64,000 nt of DNA. Origin: Ascochyta rabiei. Taxonomy: Eukaryota > Ascomycota > Dothideomycetes > Pleosporales > Didymellaceae. Both the position numbers and the translations under genes were made by a program. Where the stretch lies: contig NC_082426.1 of assembly GCF_004011695.2 (NCBI RefSeq), positions 310,001 to 374,000 on the forward strand, read 5' to 3'. Each line of letters starts with the position of its first letter. The stretch's first letter is position 1. The notes beneath the pieces are model-generated. The model was not told the DNA's origin and ran no database searches. It worked only from the letters and a program-made list of their open reading frames with translations. Below are positions 33,938-45,748 of this stretch, one piece after another.

Positions 33938-34549
33938 ATGCGGCCCCTCACTGAACCCGAGACCAAAGTGCTCTTCGAGAAGCTCGCCACCTACTGCGGG
34001 AAAGGCATCGCGAACCTGATCGCCGACCCAGCAGGCGGCAACGACCGCAATGTCTTCCGCGTGCAGGCATGATGCCCTTGAATCTGCCTACCTTGTGTTA
34101 AAGTGCTAACCGTACCGCAGGGCTCAAGATGCTACTACGTGCGCGAATCGCTCGCTAACCTCGCCACCTCAGTCGCGCGCGACAACCTGCTCAGCCTGGG
34201 CATCTGTCTGGGAAAATTCACAAAAACGGGCAAATTCCGCCTGCACATCACCGCGCTGTCCGTGATCGCCCCGCACGCCCGCTACAAGGTCTGGGTCAAA
34301 TCCAACGGCGAGATGCCCTTCCTGTACGGCGGCAACGTCCTCAAGGCCCACGTCGGCCGCTGGAGCGAAGACTGCCCTGAGCACCAGGGTGTTGTGGTTC
34401 TGAGCATGAACGACACCCCCCTGGGCTTTGGCGTCAGCGCGAGGAGTACCGCCGAGGCGAGGAAGCTGGATCCCACAGGCATTGTGACGTTCAGGCAGGC
34501 GGATATTGGGGAGTACTTGCGTGAGGAAGATACGCTGTTTACGACTTGA
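33938..34549 (+). CDS. NIP7: 60S ribosome subunit biogenesis protein Nip7, two exons with a GC-AG intron
   Basis: Exons 33938-34066 and 34121-34549 give 185 residues, the normal Nip7 length. Nip7 is a small nucleolar protein with a C-terminal PUA RNA-binding domain needed for 27S pre-rRNA processing in 60S assembly. Recognisable blocks are 'MRPLTEPETKVLFEKLATYC', 'LGKFTKTGKFRLHITAL', 'YKVWVKSNGEMPFLYGGNVL', 'EHQGVVVLSMNDTPLGFGV' and 'DPTGIVTFRQADIGEYL'. The 54-bp intron starts with GC (CAG|GCATGA), has GTGCTAAC as branch point and ends CCGCAG. Using the GT five bases earlier would delete two residues that the family alignment keeps, so GC is preferred. Confidence 0.95.
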
Positions 34550-35721
34550 GCGGCTGGCAGGCTGTAAGAAGCATCGGCTCATTGATCTAATATCATGACG
34601 AGACGCGGGGAGGAAGGAGAGGCCGAGGAAGGTACCGCAGCCTCTAGTGGATCTCGCAACCAGACATTCACAGTGCGGAAGCAGCTGCGTCCGTTCATCC
34701 ATCTATCCAAGGTCAGCTGAAAAGAAAGACACTAGGCGTAAGGCGCAGCTTTGCAGGGTAGCCCACGAAGAAAAGATACCCAACGTTGAATTTCAACATC
34801 AGACTTCGCCCATAAGCTACATGAGAGAATGCCGTAGTCGCTGTCCCACAGCATGCATGAGTCTGTGGTCTAATCTGAGTCGAGAGGACAGCACAAGTCC
34901 CACACAACCAAGCAACTCAGGGCCTGCAAAGTGCCGCTTGTATCGAGTCCGAGTTAGAAACTCTTTCATGCAACCCCAACAAATGTGATGATCGCAGCCA
35001 GGGCACAACGAATGCTTTTGTCCATGCACGTGTGCAATGACTGTCGCGCACAAACAGCTCGGACTGTGTTAGCATTCACGCTCATGGACACATCATCTGT
35101 GATGCTGATGTCTGTGCCTAAATTGAAAGCGAAGAGGGCGGCTCCGGCTTGGAAAATGCGTTCCCTCCTCGGTATTGCCTGTGTATTATGTGAGAACTCA
35201 TGTTCTGAGCATGTACTGTTGGCGATAGTGGGATAAATGTTTCTGTTGGAAGTGAAGATTGTGTAGTAGAAGCTGGTTATAATCGCAATCGGGCTGCAGT
35301 TCGTATGGTTGTAAGACACGGCTGCAGGGTTCCTAGCTGTGAGTCCTGCATCTGCAACAGCTTCCTTCACTCTTGTGAGTATGATCAGGTCGTCACTTCA
35401 TGATGGCTCTGCTGGGTGATGACAGCAGATGCCAGGGAACCAACGGGCGTTGGACTGATACAGCTAACGGACCGAGTCGCGCTCGACTGCAGACTCATTC
35501 GTCTGGCCACGACTGAACGCAGATGACATGAGCGTTGACGGCAGTACGTTGGTGGCTGTGAAGTGCGAGGGTGTAGGCAGCTGGAAGACCTAAGCTTCGG
35601 GGAAGTCGCAACGTGATTGGTTTCAGCAGGAGTCACTTTCCACGCGTGCGCGCCGAAGCATCTCATTCCTTGCACACCACCTTGCACGCACCGCTTCAAT
35701 GCGGGGGTACTAGAATATCAG
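34550..35721. other. Intergenic, nothing recognised
   Basis: A 1.2-kb spacer after NIP7. A 134-codon minus-strand frame (34966-35370) has no domain and irregular composition and is not accepted. The last ~200 bp carry the FHIP promoter. Confidence 0.4.
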
Positions 35722-38608
35722 ATGGAGCTTGTTCGTGCAACTCTTCCTTCGTGCTACTTTTGCTAACAAAAACATGTAGTTCACAAGGTTGCTCGGTGTT
35801 TCTTCCCAGAAGAAACAGAGCCCCCCAAACAATCCGCAGCAGCGTCTGGCACGCTTTCGACAGCGATACAACCAAGTATTGGTACAGCACACACACCATG
35901 CCATGCGTGCAGCTTACAACTGACTAAACAATCAGTCGCAATGGCAGAAAACGCAAAATCTTGCCAACGACCGCGAGGCTTTGAGCAACATCCGCCGCGG
36001 ATTCAAAGCCCTCACCGCGATACTCATCGACGAGTCTCGGTCGCCTGCACCTCACCTCTGCCTCCAGTTTACAGCCGCCCAGCAAATATATACCGCCGTG
36101 TCTAAAATTGCAGCAACGTCGTTCGATGAAGGCGTCGTCGAAGATGCAGTGGCTTTCTACAATGCGCTCATCGACAGCGAGGAAGAAGATTTCCTGGAGA
36201 ACGACGTGTTTGCGGTGTCTCTTATGAACTTCATAAACCGAACAGTGGGGTCTGGTATAATGGCCGTTGGAGAGGATATCGAGGCGCAGATTGTCAGGTT
36301 GCTCTTCGCAATAGCGGCCAAGATCAAATCGCAACCGGAGATATTGCCAGTATGGTTCACTACCACCACTGTAGACTCTGGCAGTCGACCCCGAGCCCAA
36401 AGCAACGATTTCGCTGGCACGACACAGAAAGAAGACTTTCCCTTGTGCTACCAACTAATTGATCACGTTCATCACGAAGGACCAATAGGAGACTTTGCTC
36501 GCACTGGTCTCCTCTACATCTTCGAGTCTGCTTCCAGGTCAACGAACCTTGAACAATGGATAGTCAACAGCGATTTACCCACCCTCATGGCATCAGGTCT
36601 TGGTGCGCTGTATAGCCAACTCAGCAGGCAAGTTCTTGAGCTGTCCAGTAGTCAAAATGGCTGGTCTGACCCTCAACAGAAAACTCTCCATTTTACATCC
36701 TCAAGACAACCTTCCACTTGTGCTGTCGTTTTCCGACTATGTGGAAACTCAACCTAACAATGACACTGAAAATCTCCACACCACAGAGTTCCAGAGCCAC
36801 ATTGGCACGTTCTTATCTTACCTCGCATTCTGGCAAGATGTGCTTGAGCATTGCAGGTCTGCAGATGTCAGATATACACTGATTGATCACTTCCATGTGT
36901 TGTTCTTGCAACAGCTCCTGTCAGTTTAATGACCGATTCGTCAACGGCAGTACGGCTAACAACGCACAGTTACCCTTCTCTATTAGAGTCTTCCGATGCC
37001 GACGGTGGATCCTCTGTTGCTGTCCTCACATACCTACGACGGATCCTCGATGCATTAGATCATCCAGAACTCGTGCACATGATCCTGCAGTATTTGCTAG
37101 CGCTACCAGACTACGCAGCTATGTCAGGCAATATACCACAATCGCCAGCTGCAGTCAAGAGGCGCCAATCGTTGATGCTCATGAGCCATAACGAGAAGGA
37201 AGACGATCGACTGAACCCTTCGCTTTTCAACTTGGTCGACTTGATCCTCGGAAGCACCGATTCTCGGAACTCACAAACTGTCACCTCAGCATTGAAGCTC
37301 ACGACTGTCATACTTGGAAAGAACCACAGCTACGGACTGGGGTCACTCATCAAAGTTATGAACGTGCACTCCAAGGAGCCGCACAGAACCGTTGGTGCTC
37401 TGAACATCGAGCTCGAAACCTACCTGAACCTTGCCACCGCTCTTGCTGGTGAAGATGGGGTTGACGAAGCCTACGAAACCCACCTCAGAGATATTCAAAG
37501 CCTTCTCGAAAGCCATCCTTGCTCATTGAGAGCTATATCCCTGCCCCCTACGTCCTCACAAGAACCAGCCTCGTCCAATGCTGCGGATGGTAGCAGGAGA
37601 GAAGTGCATCAGCACTATCTGATACCAGAGGACCCACTCTTCAAGTCTTTGACTGAGCTACTGCTCCGGTTCTTGACAAACGACGTGGAAACAAATTTGG
37701 CTTTGACGGAAGCAATCGTTAACCTTGGAACATGCTCACAGCTCCGCCTTGAGGGCTGGCTCTCCGTCGACCCCGCCGACTACCATTTTGAAGACAATGT
37801 ACCTGACTCTATCATTTTCTCGAATGACAGCCTTCGAGACGTCTACATGGCAAACCGCTTGCCAGTGTGGAGCAGATCAGCAACGCCGCAATTGCTCGCA
37901 TGTGTACAAAGTTTACAGGCGCAGGTAGCAGCCCTTCGTGCTGACATACCTGACTGGGACGAGCATGTCGTCAACCGCAAAAACGCATTCCGCTTCCATG
38001 AGGATATGCGAGATGCAATGAAGCAGGCAGAGATGCAGCCGAAAGCGGCTCAACAGCTTCCAGAGGCACCTGTAGGTTCGTGGACGCCACAAATTCCAAA
38101 ACATGTGCTCGAAGGCTCTGCAACACCATCAAGGGCACAATCACCGAGGGGGCGGAAAGAGACTCTTTCCGAGCAACGGAACTCCCAGGCGTCTTCTCCA
38201 GCTCCTTCAAAGTTCGGTGGGCAGACGCTCGTAGGCTCCCCATCGAGAGGATTGTCACCATTGCCTGCACCGCAAAGCGGAAAACGTCAAACCACGCTGT
38301 TCTCAGATATTGACGCCAATCTCGCAGGGTTCAGGCACTCTGATCTGTTAAGGAGGCGAATACGATTCCGCCGACCTGCAGGTTCGCAAGACATCGAAGT
38401 CATGTTGTCAAAGTACCAACCTCCGCCCAAAGACATCCCCAACAATGCCACAGGTGGTGCAGAGACAGACGCGCAGCAGGACGACATTCATGAAGCTAGT
38501 CTCTTACACATTATCACCAACGTGGTCATCCTTCAGGAATTTGTGTTGGAGCTGGTAGCCTTGATGCAGATCAGAGCAAGCTTGTTCAACGAGGTCAGAT
38601 TTGCATAA
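35722..38608 (+). CDS. FHIP / RAI16-like subunit of the FTS-Hook-FHIP dynein adaptor, five exons
   Basis: The model is exons 35722-35730, 35780-35875, 35936-36627, 36680-36919 and 36970-38608, all phases compatible, 891 residues. FHIP binds the FTS-Hook complex and links dynein to early endosomes (FhipA in Aspergillus). Diagnostic parts are the N-terminal 'NPQQRLARFRQRYNQ', 'NLANDREALSNIRRGFKAL', the RAI16-like helical core ('LILGSTDSRNSQTVTSALKL', 'SYGLGSLIKVMNVH'), a disordered Ser/Pro-rich insert (about 640-760) and the C-terminal 'LVALMQIRASLFNEVRF'. The first exon is only nine bases (Met-Glu-Leu), proposed because an in-frame TAG precedes exon 2 and a TGCTAAC branch point and TAG acceptor fit. 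Intron 3 has a GC donor (AG|GCAAGT). Exon 1 is the least certain part. Confidence 0.88.
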
Positions 38609-39684
38609 GTCGTTGTATAGTGCGGCGACTTTGAGTTTGCCAGAAGCGAGTCAGACAGCATAGCGAATATACCCCTTTTGTGTTTGTGGCTCGGTGCTTG
38701 TCTTTGAGCGAGCGAACTCCGAGTGTTCGTGCATCTGCGAGCTGTGCAAATGTTTCACAAAACATCGAAAGTCGCCCAGTGCCAGCCTGAGGTCTGTACC
38801 TTTGCTCCCACGTGGTTGTTCCACCAATGATGTTCAGTCTGAAGAGCATCGTGATGAGGCGCTCAGGAAATGATATCCGGAAGAACGGGAGAACACCAAC
38901 CGACCTGCCTCTCCTGCCGGCGCGTCTTCGCGCACGTGCCAGAACGGGTCTACTCGGAAACCGCATTCACGGATGCCGGTGTTGACTTGGAACGTCATCT
39001 TTCACATGGAAGCCACAACTAGGCCCATGATCAGAAGCGTTCACATGAGCGTGCGACACCGCCCTCGACGAGACCGTATCGAGACTCTAGACTCGAAATC
39101 GCAATCTCGAAATTGTCAGCAGTGCGAGGGGCTTGCAATGGACTTGCCATGTTGCTCGGCAAAGCGAATCCCTCACCAGCCGATCCCGGCCGAAAGACAT
39201 CTCCGCTCCCCAACTTCCGCTCGCCCACCATCACAGATCTGGGGTAAACCGACGTCTAGCGCCAAGCACCCTGATGCTGCAGGCGCGACGCGTGCCTCGC
39301 TTTGGTGGCAGCGGGCCTGGGCCGCTGCACAGGCCGAGGCCTCAGCGGATGTCTTATGTCCTCATACCCGCGGTAACTGGAAAGCTGGAACGTGACTGTG
39401 ACGGTCTCTTGTGCTTTCAAAACGTCGTCTTTCTTCTACACCTTTCAAGTTTGAGACTCTCGTTGCTTTTCACGCATTTCGCAAGGACCCTTTGTTCCTC
39501 AGCCATAGCCGAGGCCCTCGAAAGCTAGCTAGCTAGAGCTCCAGATCCGGGCAAAGAGCTTGGGGAAGGTCAGCCAGCGTCATAATCCACACTTCCCCAC
39601 GATTTGAGTGTTTGAGGACTCTCGACGTTCCTTTCACGCGCCACTGTATACTCGCCGAGCTCAGGAGCCCCAAAATCACACATC
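38609..39684. other. Intergenic, nothing recognised
   Basis: A 1.1-kb region between FHIP and SFC1 (both plus). Several overlapping ORFs on both strands lack coding features. A CT-rich leader and a short CTAGCTAGCTAG repeat (about 39524-39535) precede SFC1. Confidence 0.4.
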
Positions 39685-40974
39685 ATGTCTGCAAAGTCGA
39701 CACAAGGCCCTCGCGGCAAGAAGCCTGCATCCGCAGCCACCAACCTGATCGGTGAGCTTCAATCGAGCAATTGAAAGATTGCGCAGCTTGACGAAGTTGT
39801 ACTGACTTGATTCGCAGCTGGTGGCGGTGCTGGAATGATGGAAGCGCTTGCGTGCCATCCTTTGGGTATGTTGCACCTGAATTACCAGTGACCATCCATT
39901 TGAGCACATCTAATTGGATTTGCAGACACCATCAAAGTCCGCATGCAACTCTCCAAGCGAGCACGCATGCCCGGTGTACGTCTTACACCTTGATCTCACA
40001 AGACACGCGACACAACTAACATGACTGATTTGTAGGCGCCGAAGCGTGGTTTCCTCAAGACCGGTGCCGAGATTGTGAAGCGTGAGACGGCGCTGGGTCT
40101 GTACAAGGGTCTTGGTGCCGTTCTTACTGGCATTGTGCCCAAGATGGCTATTCGCTTCACTTCGTACGAGTGGTACAAGCAATTGCTGGCAGATTCACAA
40201 GGCAACGTGACCTCGAAATCGACATTCATGGGTAAGCGCTGAGCTTTTCTTGCGAGGTCTTGAACGAATGGGTGTGGATGATCGCAGAAACTCTGTTCAG
40301 CTACTGACTTGACTTAGCTGGTCTTGCTGCCGGTGTCACAGAGGCCGTTCTCGTTGTCACTCCTATGGAAGTCGTAAAGATCCGTTTACAAGCACAACAC
40401 CACTCCATGGCCGACCCGCTCGACGTCCCCAAGTACCGAAACGCAGCGCACGCCCTGTACACGGTGCTGAAGGAGGAGGGCGTCGGCGCGTTATGGCGTG
40501 GTGTGTCACTCACAGCGTTGCGCCAGGGTACGAACCAGGCTGCGAACTTCACAGCCTACTCAGAATTGAGGGCACGGCTACAGGCTTACCAAGGCACAAC
40601 CGACCTTCCAGGGTGGCAGACGTCCTGCATTGGTCTCATCTCTGGTGCCATGGGGCCTTTTTCGAACGCGCCCATTGACACTATCAAGACAAGACTGCAG
40701 AAAACACCAGCCGAGCCAGGTCAGAGTGCCATGAGCAGGATCACAGCCATTGCTGGGTGAGTCGCAAAATGTCATCTCAATTGTTGGCACTACTAATCAC
40801 TGGAATAGCGACATGTGGAAACAAGAAGGCGTGAAGAGTTTCTACAAGGGTATCACACCTCGTGTGATGCGTGTTGCTCCTGGACAGGCCGTCACGTTCA
40901 CCGTGTACGAGTACTTGAAGGGCATACTTGAGAAGGGGAGAGAGATGATTCCTGGTGGTCAGTACGAGGAGTGA
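39685..40974 (+). CDS. SFC1: Mitochondrial succinate/fumarate carrier, six exons
   Basis: Exons 39685-39751, 39818-39865, 39926-39975, 40036-40231, 40318-40756 and 40809-40974 give 321 residues. Members of this branch (yeast Sfc1/Acr1) exchange cytosolic succinate for mitochondrial fumarate during growth on C2 compounds. All three signatures of the mitochondrial carrier fold are present: 'PLDTIKVRM', 'PMEVVKIRL' and 'PIDTIKTRL', each ending one of three ~100-residue repeats with two helices. Sfc1-specific stretches are 'AGGGAGMMEALACHP', 'GLYKGLGAVLTGIVPKMAIR', 'SLTALRQGTNQAANFTAYSE' and 'GITPRVMRVAPGQAVTFTVY'. Short early exons split by 49-66 bp introns are typical of fungal carriers. All splice phases close. 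Confidence 0.95.
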
Positions 40975-41267
40975 TGCGGGGAAGCGGGAGCTGTTTTGGT
41001 GATATCCACGACGCGTTGGGCACAGTCGATTGGTTCCTGTGTGTGCAGAATAAAAATGTGAATAGCTTCGTGACGCGTGCTGTGCAAGGCTGGCGCACAG
41101 AATGCAGGGTCCCCAGGGTCCGCACGCACATGCTGCCGAGTCCAGCCCCACCACTGCGACGTCACGTAAACATTGACCTAGTCCTCTCACGTCGTCTCTT
41201 TTCGAACCTTTCCACCTTACGCAGCAACGCCCAGAGCCGGCTGGTAGCTTTCCATTCCCCCAACATC

Positions 41268-42310
41268 ATGCAGTCTGGTATCTCAGGTGCGTGCTAATTG
41301 CTGTCCCCCAGAAAGCGGGGCCTTGATGCTAACCCACGTCGACAGCATCCCAGGAGCTCAAGTCCGCGCTGGGCGAGCTCATCGTCTCGTCTTCGCAACG
41401 CGGTCTCATTGCCCGTATCGACAAGGAAACCATTGTTCCCGGCGCTGCCATCTCCTCCTCGGCGTCCACCTTCCTCGACGACCTGTCCAACCTCAGCACC
41501 CACATCAAGCCCAACGAAGCTCTCTACATCCTCTTGCGCCGCGCCGACTCGCTCGCCTCGCCCGACAAGTCCCTCGTCGCCGTCACATACGTGCCCAATG
41601 CCGCTCCCGTACGGCAGAAGATGCTCTTCGCATCTACGAGATTGACGTTAGTAAGGGAGCTAGGTGGCGAGCACTTCCCCGAGAGCATATTCACCACAGA
41701 GCCGGACGAGCTCACAGCCACGGGCTGGCAGAAGCACGTGCAGCACACCGAGTCCAGCAACCCGCTCACGGCCGAAGAGCAATCGCTGCAAGACATCAAA
41801 GACGCCGAAGCACTCGAGTCGCGCGGCACGCGGGGCCAGTCGCTCGCGCAAGGCGGCCGTCTCGCGATCCGCGCCGACGACGAGATCGCCGGCGCGCTGC
41901 AGAGGCTCGGACAGGGCGGCGACAACCTCGTCCAGCTGCGCATGGACCCGGCGACCGAGACGCTGCGCCTGGTCTCGTCGTCGTCGGCCACGCCCTCGAC
42001 GCTCGCCAGCGCCGTCGATCCAAAGGAACCCCGCTACTCGTTCTACCGGCACGACGACGCCGCGGCCAGCATCGTCTTCATCAGCACGTGTCCCAGCGCG
42101 GCGAAGATCAAGGAGCGCATGCTGTACGCGGCGTCGCGCGGCAATGTCGTCAGTCTGGCGCAGAACGAGGGCGGGCTGAAGGTGGCCAAGAAGCTGGAGG
42201 CGACGAATCCAGACGAGGTGACGGAACAGGTGATTTTGGATGAGTTCAAGGTGGACAAAGTCGAGGTGAAACAGGGGTTCAGCAAGCCGAAGAGGCCGGG
42301 CAGGCGGTAG
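41268..42310 (+). CDS. TWF1: Twinfilin, actin monomer-binding protein, two exons
   Basis: Exon 1 is 19 bases (41268-41286, Met-Gln-Ser-Gly-Ile-Ser), then a 59-bp intron (GTGCGT donor, GACAG acceptor) and exon 2 at 41346-42310, giving 327 residues. Twinfilin sequesters ADP-actin monomers and caps filament ends in cortical actin patches. Two ADF-homology domains are visible: about 2-140 ('ASQELKSALGELIVSS', 'YVPNAAPVRQKMLFASTRLT') and about 175-310 ('EPRYSFYRHDDA', 'IVFISTCPSAAKIKERMLYA'). A basic C-terminal tail ('GFSKPKRPGRR') probably binds capping protein or lipids. High GC content gives long spurious ORFs in the other frames. Confidence 0.93.
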
Positions 42311-42460
42311 GTCGTGTTGGTGGGCAGAGCGGAGACGACGGAAGACGAGTCACGGCAAGTCCATCACGAAACGTAGAAGCGCATACAAGAACCACAGTCT
42401 CAAACTCGACCCTCTAGCAAGACGGCAACTTCGCATTCCCCCGTTACCAAATCCACTCGA

Positions 42461-43930
42461 CTAATCCTCGCCCCTCAAGAAACCTCCACCCCCAAACTTT
42501 GTCCTAGCCGTCTTCCCGATCCTCGGCTTCCCCTTGGCTGCCTGCCCTTGACGTCCCTTGAGCCAGGCCTCCCTGACGCCTCTAGTAGCCCTGCTAACCT
42601 TGGGCGGGAGCACGGGATTCTGGCCAGCCAGGACAGCGACGTGGTGTTTCCCGACGCGCCTATCGCGGGGGGCTTTGCTGCTCTGCTCGAGGAACTTGAT
42701 GTGGTGGTTGAGCTTCTCGCGGCGGAGCTGCTCGTCCGTTCTGCCGCGCGCCTCGGGCGGCGGGGTCGGGGGTCGCACGTCGCCGAGGTGGGCGAGCAGG
42801 GAGTCGGGGAGCAGAGAGGGGAGCGCGGTGCGGTCTAGGGCCAAGGCTGGCGGGCCGTCTTCCGGGGTCTCGACGATGGAGGATAGGCGGGCGGCTTTTG
42901 CGGCTTTGGAGGCGGCTTTTTGCGCTTTCAAGGCGTCGCGCGCGCGCTTGGCGGCTTGCTCTTCGGCGATGCGCTGCTCGCGGGCTTCGCGCTTCTTGCG
43001 CTCCTTTTCTTGCTGCGCGGCGAGCGCACGGCTGGTGTCTGCTTGGGCGGCGGCGGCTTTGGAGGTGGCGGCGGCTGTGCTGACCATTTCTGGCGCCTCG
43101 TCCGAGTCGTCTGCCGAGTCTTCATCGTCGTCTTGCGCAGGCGCGGGGGCTTCGTAGCGTGTGTGGCCTTTGGTGTTCATCGTGGGCTCTTCGCTGCCGA
43201 AGCGGACGTGAGCTGTGGCGGGGGCGACGGCGGAGGGTTCGATCGAGCTCTCTCGTGTGGAAGACGGAATCTCTTCTGGGGTCTCCTGCTTGTGCGCCTT
43301 CTTTGGGCGTGCGCGCGCCTTCTTTGCTGATGCTGGTGTTGCCGTCTTCTTCGCCTTGGGCGTCGGTGAGCCCTCCAAAGCCTTCTTGCTGGTGAAGGGG
43401 GTCACGAAGGCTGCCTCGGAAGACGCTGGCTCCGGGGTGTGGAAGGCGGCGCTTTCCTGGGTGGGCGCATCCTCTTTGGCGGGCGAAGACGGCTCGACCA
43501 CCACCATCGGGCTCGATCGCCGGCAGATAGCGAGCGGACTGGCCTTTTCTGGCTTTGGCGTGGCCTCCCTTGCGTCCGAGGCAGTCTCGTCTACAGATTC
43601 GTGTGCCGATTCTGCGCTGCTCTTCCTTGGTGTTGACCTCAGGCTCCTCTTCAGCTCTACTGTCGTCTTGCGCTGCCTCTTCACTTGCGTAGGTGTGTCC
43701 AGCGCATCGAGTTCCCTCTTGCCGACTGTCTTCTTTGCAGAGCTTGCCGGGGTAGCGGCCATGCCAGGCGTCTCTGTCCCGCGGCGGGTGGTGACCATTG
43801 TGGCGGTGACGGTGTCTGTGGGCGCAGCGTCGCTTGTGGGGACGTGGTCTCGTGTCTCGCTTGGGGTTCCTTGGTACGAAGGCGTACGGCTTATGGCTCG
43901 TCTCGCAGCACCGAAAAGCTGCGCAAACAT
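42461..43930 (-). CDS. U3 snoRNA-associated (UTP16/BUD21-like) nucleolar protein
   Basis: A single exon of 489 residues starting at ATG 43930 (the longer frame to 43960 begins with TTG). It is a low-complexity basic/acidic protein: Ser/Thr/Pro-rich N-terminal half with many Lys-Lys/Arg-Arg nuclear signals, an acidic stretch ('DDDEDSADDSDEAPEMV', about 265-280), then an Ala/Lys/Arg/Glu coiled coil (about 300-345). The C-terminal ~100 residues fit the U3-snoRNA-associated family of the SSU processome: 'LNHHIKFLEQSSKAPRDRRV', 'VAVLAGQNPVLPPKVSRAT', and the end 'ARTKFGGGGFLRG'. It is convergent with twinfilin and divergent from the next gene (160 bp). The family call rests on the C-terminus and acidic box. 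Confidence 0.72.
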   Translation of the reverse strand: MFAQLFGAARRAISRTPSYQGTPSETRDHVPTSDAAPTDTVTATMVTTRRGTETPGMAATPASSAKKTVGKRELDALDTPTQVKRQRKTTVELKRSLRSTPRKSSAESAHESVDETASDAREATPKPEKASPLAICRRSSPMVVVEPSSPAKEDAPTQESAAFHTPEPASSEAAFVTPFTSKKALEGSPTPKAKKTATPASAKKARARPKKAHKQETPEEIPSSTRESSIEPSAVAPATAHVRFGSEEPTMNTKGHTRYEAPAPAQDDDEDSADDSDEAPEMVSTAAATSKAAAAQADTSRALAAQQEKERKKREAREQRIAEEQAAKRARDALKAQKAASKAAKAARLSSIVETPEDGPPALALDRTALPSLLPDSLLAHLGDVRPPTPPPEARGRTDEQLRREKLNHHIKFLEQSSKAPRDRRVGKHHVAVLAGQNPVLPPKVSRATRGVREAWLKGRQGQAAKGKPRIGKTARTKFGGGGFLRGED

Positions 43931-44090
43931 GATATTTGGGCAGACCCAGAAAAAGTTCAAGTAGCGCTGCTGCAGGAAAGCGGGCCCCTCGGAAGAGCCA
44001 AGACTCTGTGCCAGCGGGTCTTACTAAGCGAGCGAGCGAGCTCCACGATGCTCGTCTCATCTTGACCTGCACCGGCTGGAAGTTGATCCA

Positions 44091-45498
44091 ATGTCTTCAT
44101 CTCGTCTGCTGGCCCGCTCTGCGAGGTCGACGGTCAGGCCAGATGTGTGTGTCTTCTGCCATGCGCGGCAGCTGTTGCCCGTCAATTACAGCTTGCCCGT
44201 CAATTACAGCAACACCCTCCGTTTACCGGCAAAAGCAGCACAGTCCCATGTGTTCAAGCGAAGTCATGCACAGAAGCTGGATGTAAAGAGATTGCGCGCC
44301 GACGTCGACAAGAAAGGTCGGTTCGGCTGGTACGCGCTCACAAAGAAGCAGGGTGTCCTGCTCGTCGAGAGAGACAAGGCAGAAGCCATCTACAGCGACT
44401 TTGTGGCACACAAGGACAAGAAAGAGTATGGGAAACTGGTCAGACAATTCACAACAAGTCGGTGCTGACGCGTCCTGCCGAACCGACCATCACTGACGCC
44501 TTCTAGAATATGGAGTCACACTCGAGGATATCGCCGGATTGGCCCTGGTCACCTACTCTATCCCTGATCTGTCGGACGCCACAAAACGAGCCATGCTGCC
44601 ACCGAGTCAGCACAAGACCGTTGCCGGCCTTATTCTCCAAGGATGTGCCGAGAATGAAGAGCCAGTCGCCATCAAACACATATTGACGGCCGTGTACTTG
44701 AACACCTACACTACAGCGCCCGGAGCTCGCGACATCGCCCTCCTCTTCCCCAAACCCGAGATCCTAAAGTACCAAAAGACGCTTGAAAAACTCGCCAGCA
44801 AAGACGACCCGGAAGCCTTAACGCTCCAAGGCCTCTTCGCCGAACAAGCCAAGCAACCGGCGAAAGCCAGAGTCCTCTACGAGAAAGCGCTCCAGGTCAG
44901 CTGGGTCTTCACCTACGCGCCCGGCGCGCGCCACCCAGCCCAGCTCCCCATAACGGCACCGTGGAACGCGCTGGGCCAGCTGCTAAAGACGGACAGAGAC
45001 CCAGCCGTTCGCGCACAAGCCCAACACGCCTTTGCGCAGGGCGCAACCAAAGCCGACGATCCCCTCGCTTACTTGGAGCTCGCTGCTTTCCTCGACAGGA
45101 GCAGCGTCGAGTGGCTGAGATGCATCAGCAAGGCCGCCGCTTCGGGTCACCGCGAGGCCATGGTGCAACTCGCCGAGTTCTACCGCGACGCTGCCTCGAG
45201 CGAGGCGTCGCTCTTGCAGGCGGATCCCTCGGGGAAGCTGAAGCAGGCGCTGGACTGGGTGGTGGGGTGGCGGCAGGGCAGCGTGGAGAAGCTGGCTGTC
45301 GAGTGGTTCGAGGCGGCTGGGGGCGCTGGGCACAAGGGCGCGTTGCTGCAGTTGGCGGATTGGTATGAGAGTGTGGGGGAGACGGGGAAAGCGAGGGATG
45401 TGTTGCAGCGTATCGTTGTGCCTGGTGCGGGTGTGGAGGAGTGGCCGCAGATGGTGCATCAGGCGAAGGGGCGGCTGAGCAGGATCAGAACGAAGTAG
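44091..45498 (+). CDS. Mitochondrial Sel1/TPR-like (HCP-like) protein, two exons
   Basis: Exons 44091-44457 and 44507-45498 (donor GTCGGT, acceptor TTCTAG, phase 1) give 452 residues. The first ~30 residues are Arg/Ser-rich without acids ('MSSSRLLARSARSTVRP'), a likely mitochondrial targeting sequence. The rest is an array of short helix pairs: 'DPEALTLQGLFAEQAKQPAK' with 'ARVLYEKALQ', 'SGHREAMVQLAEFYRDAA', 'GAGHKGALLQLADWYESV' and 'GETGKARDVLQRIV' match the Sel1-like/TPR pattern. Role unknown; Sel1-type mitochondrial proteins often scaffold assembly of respiratory or translation complexes. The obvious GT two bases later would break the frame, so the GTCGGT donor is inferred. Confidence 0.75.
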
Positions 45499-45748
45499 AC
45501 GACTGCAGAGGTAGCTTGTTCGTGTCGTTGTATTACGGCATGGAGGTGTATCTACCCACTTGCCCTCCATATCCCCTGCCTTTATGTCGATTCGACGTCC
45601 TACTTGGAGCAAGGAAGTCATCTCCATTGTACTTGGAACAAAGGAAGTCATCCAGCCAGGTAAACGGCGTGAGCTTGGTAAGATATCGTGCAAGACGAGA
45701 GGGCTGGACGCGGACAAGAAGCTCGTCCAACTCGGGACACAGCTCCAG

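Noticed and set aside
34966..35370. 134-codon minus-strand ORF
   Set aside because: No signal peptide, domain or splice-consistent extension; composition looks random.
41287..42243. 318-codon plus-strand ORF and several others overlapping twinfilin
   Set aside because: High GC with few stops produces Arg/Pro/Ala-rich nonsense; the twinfilin frame has clear ADF-homology motifs.
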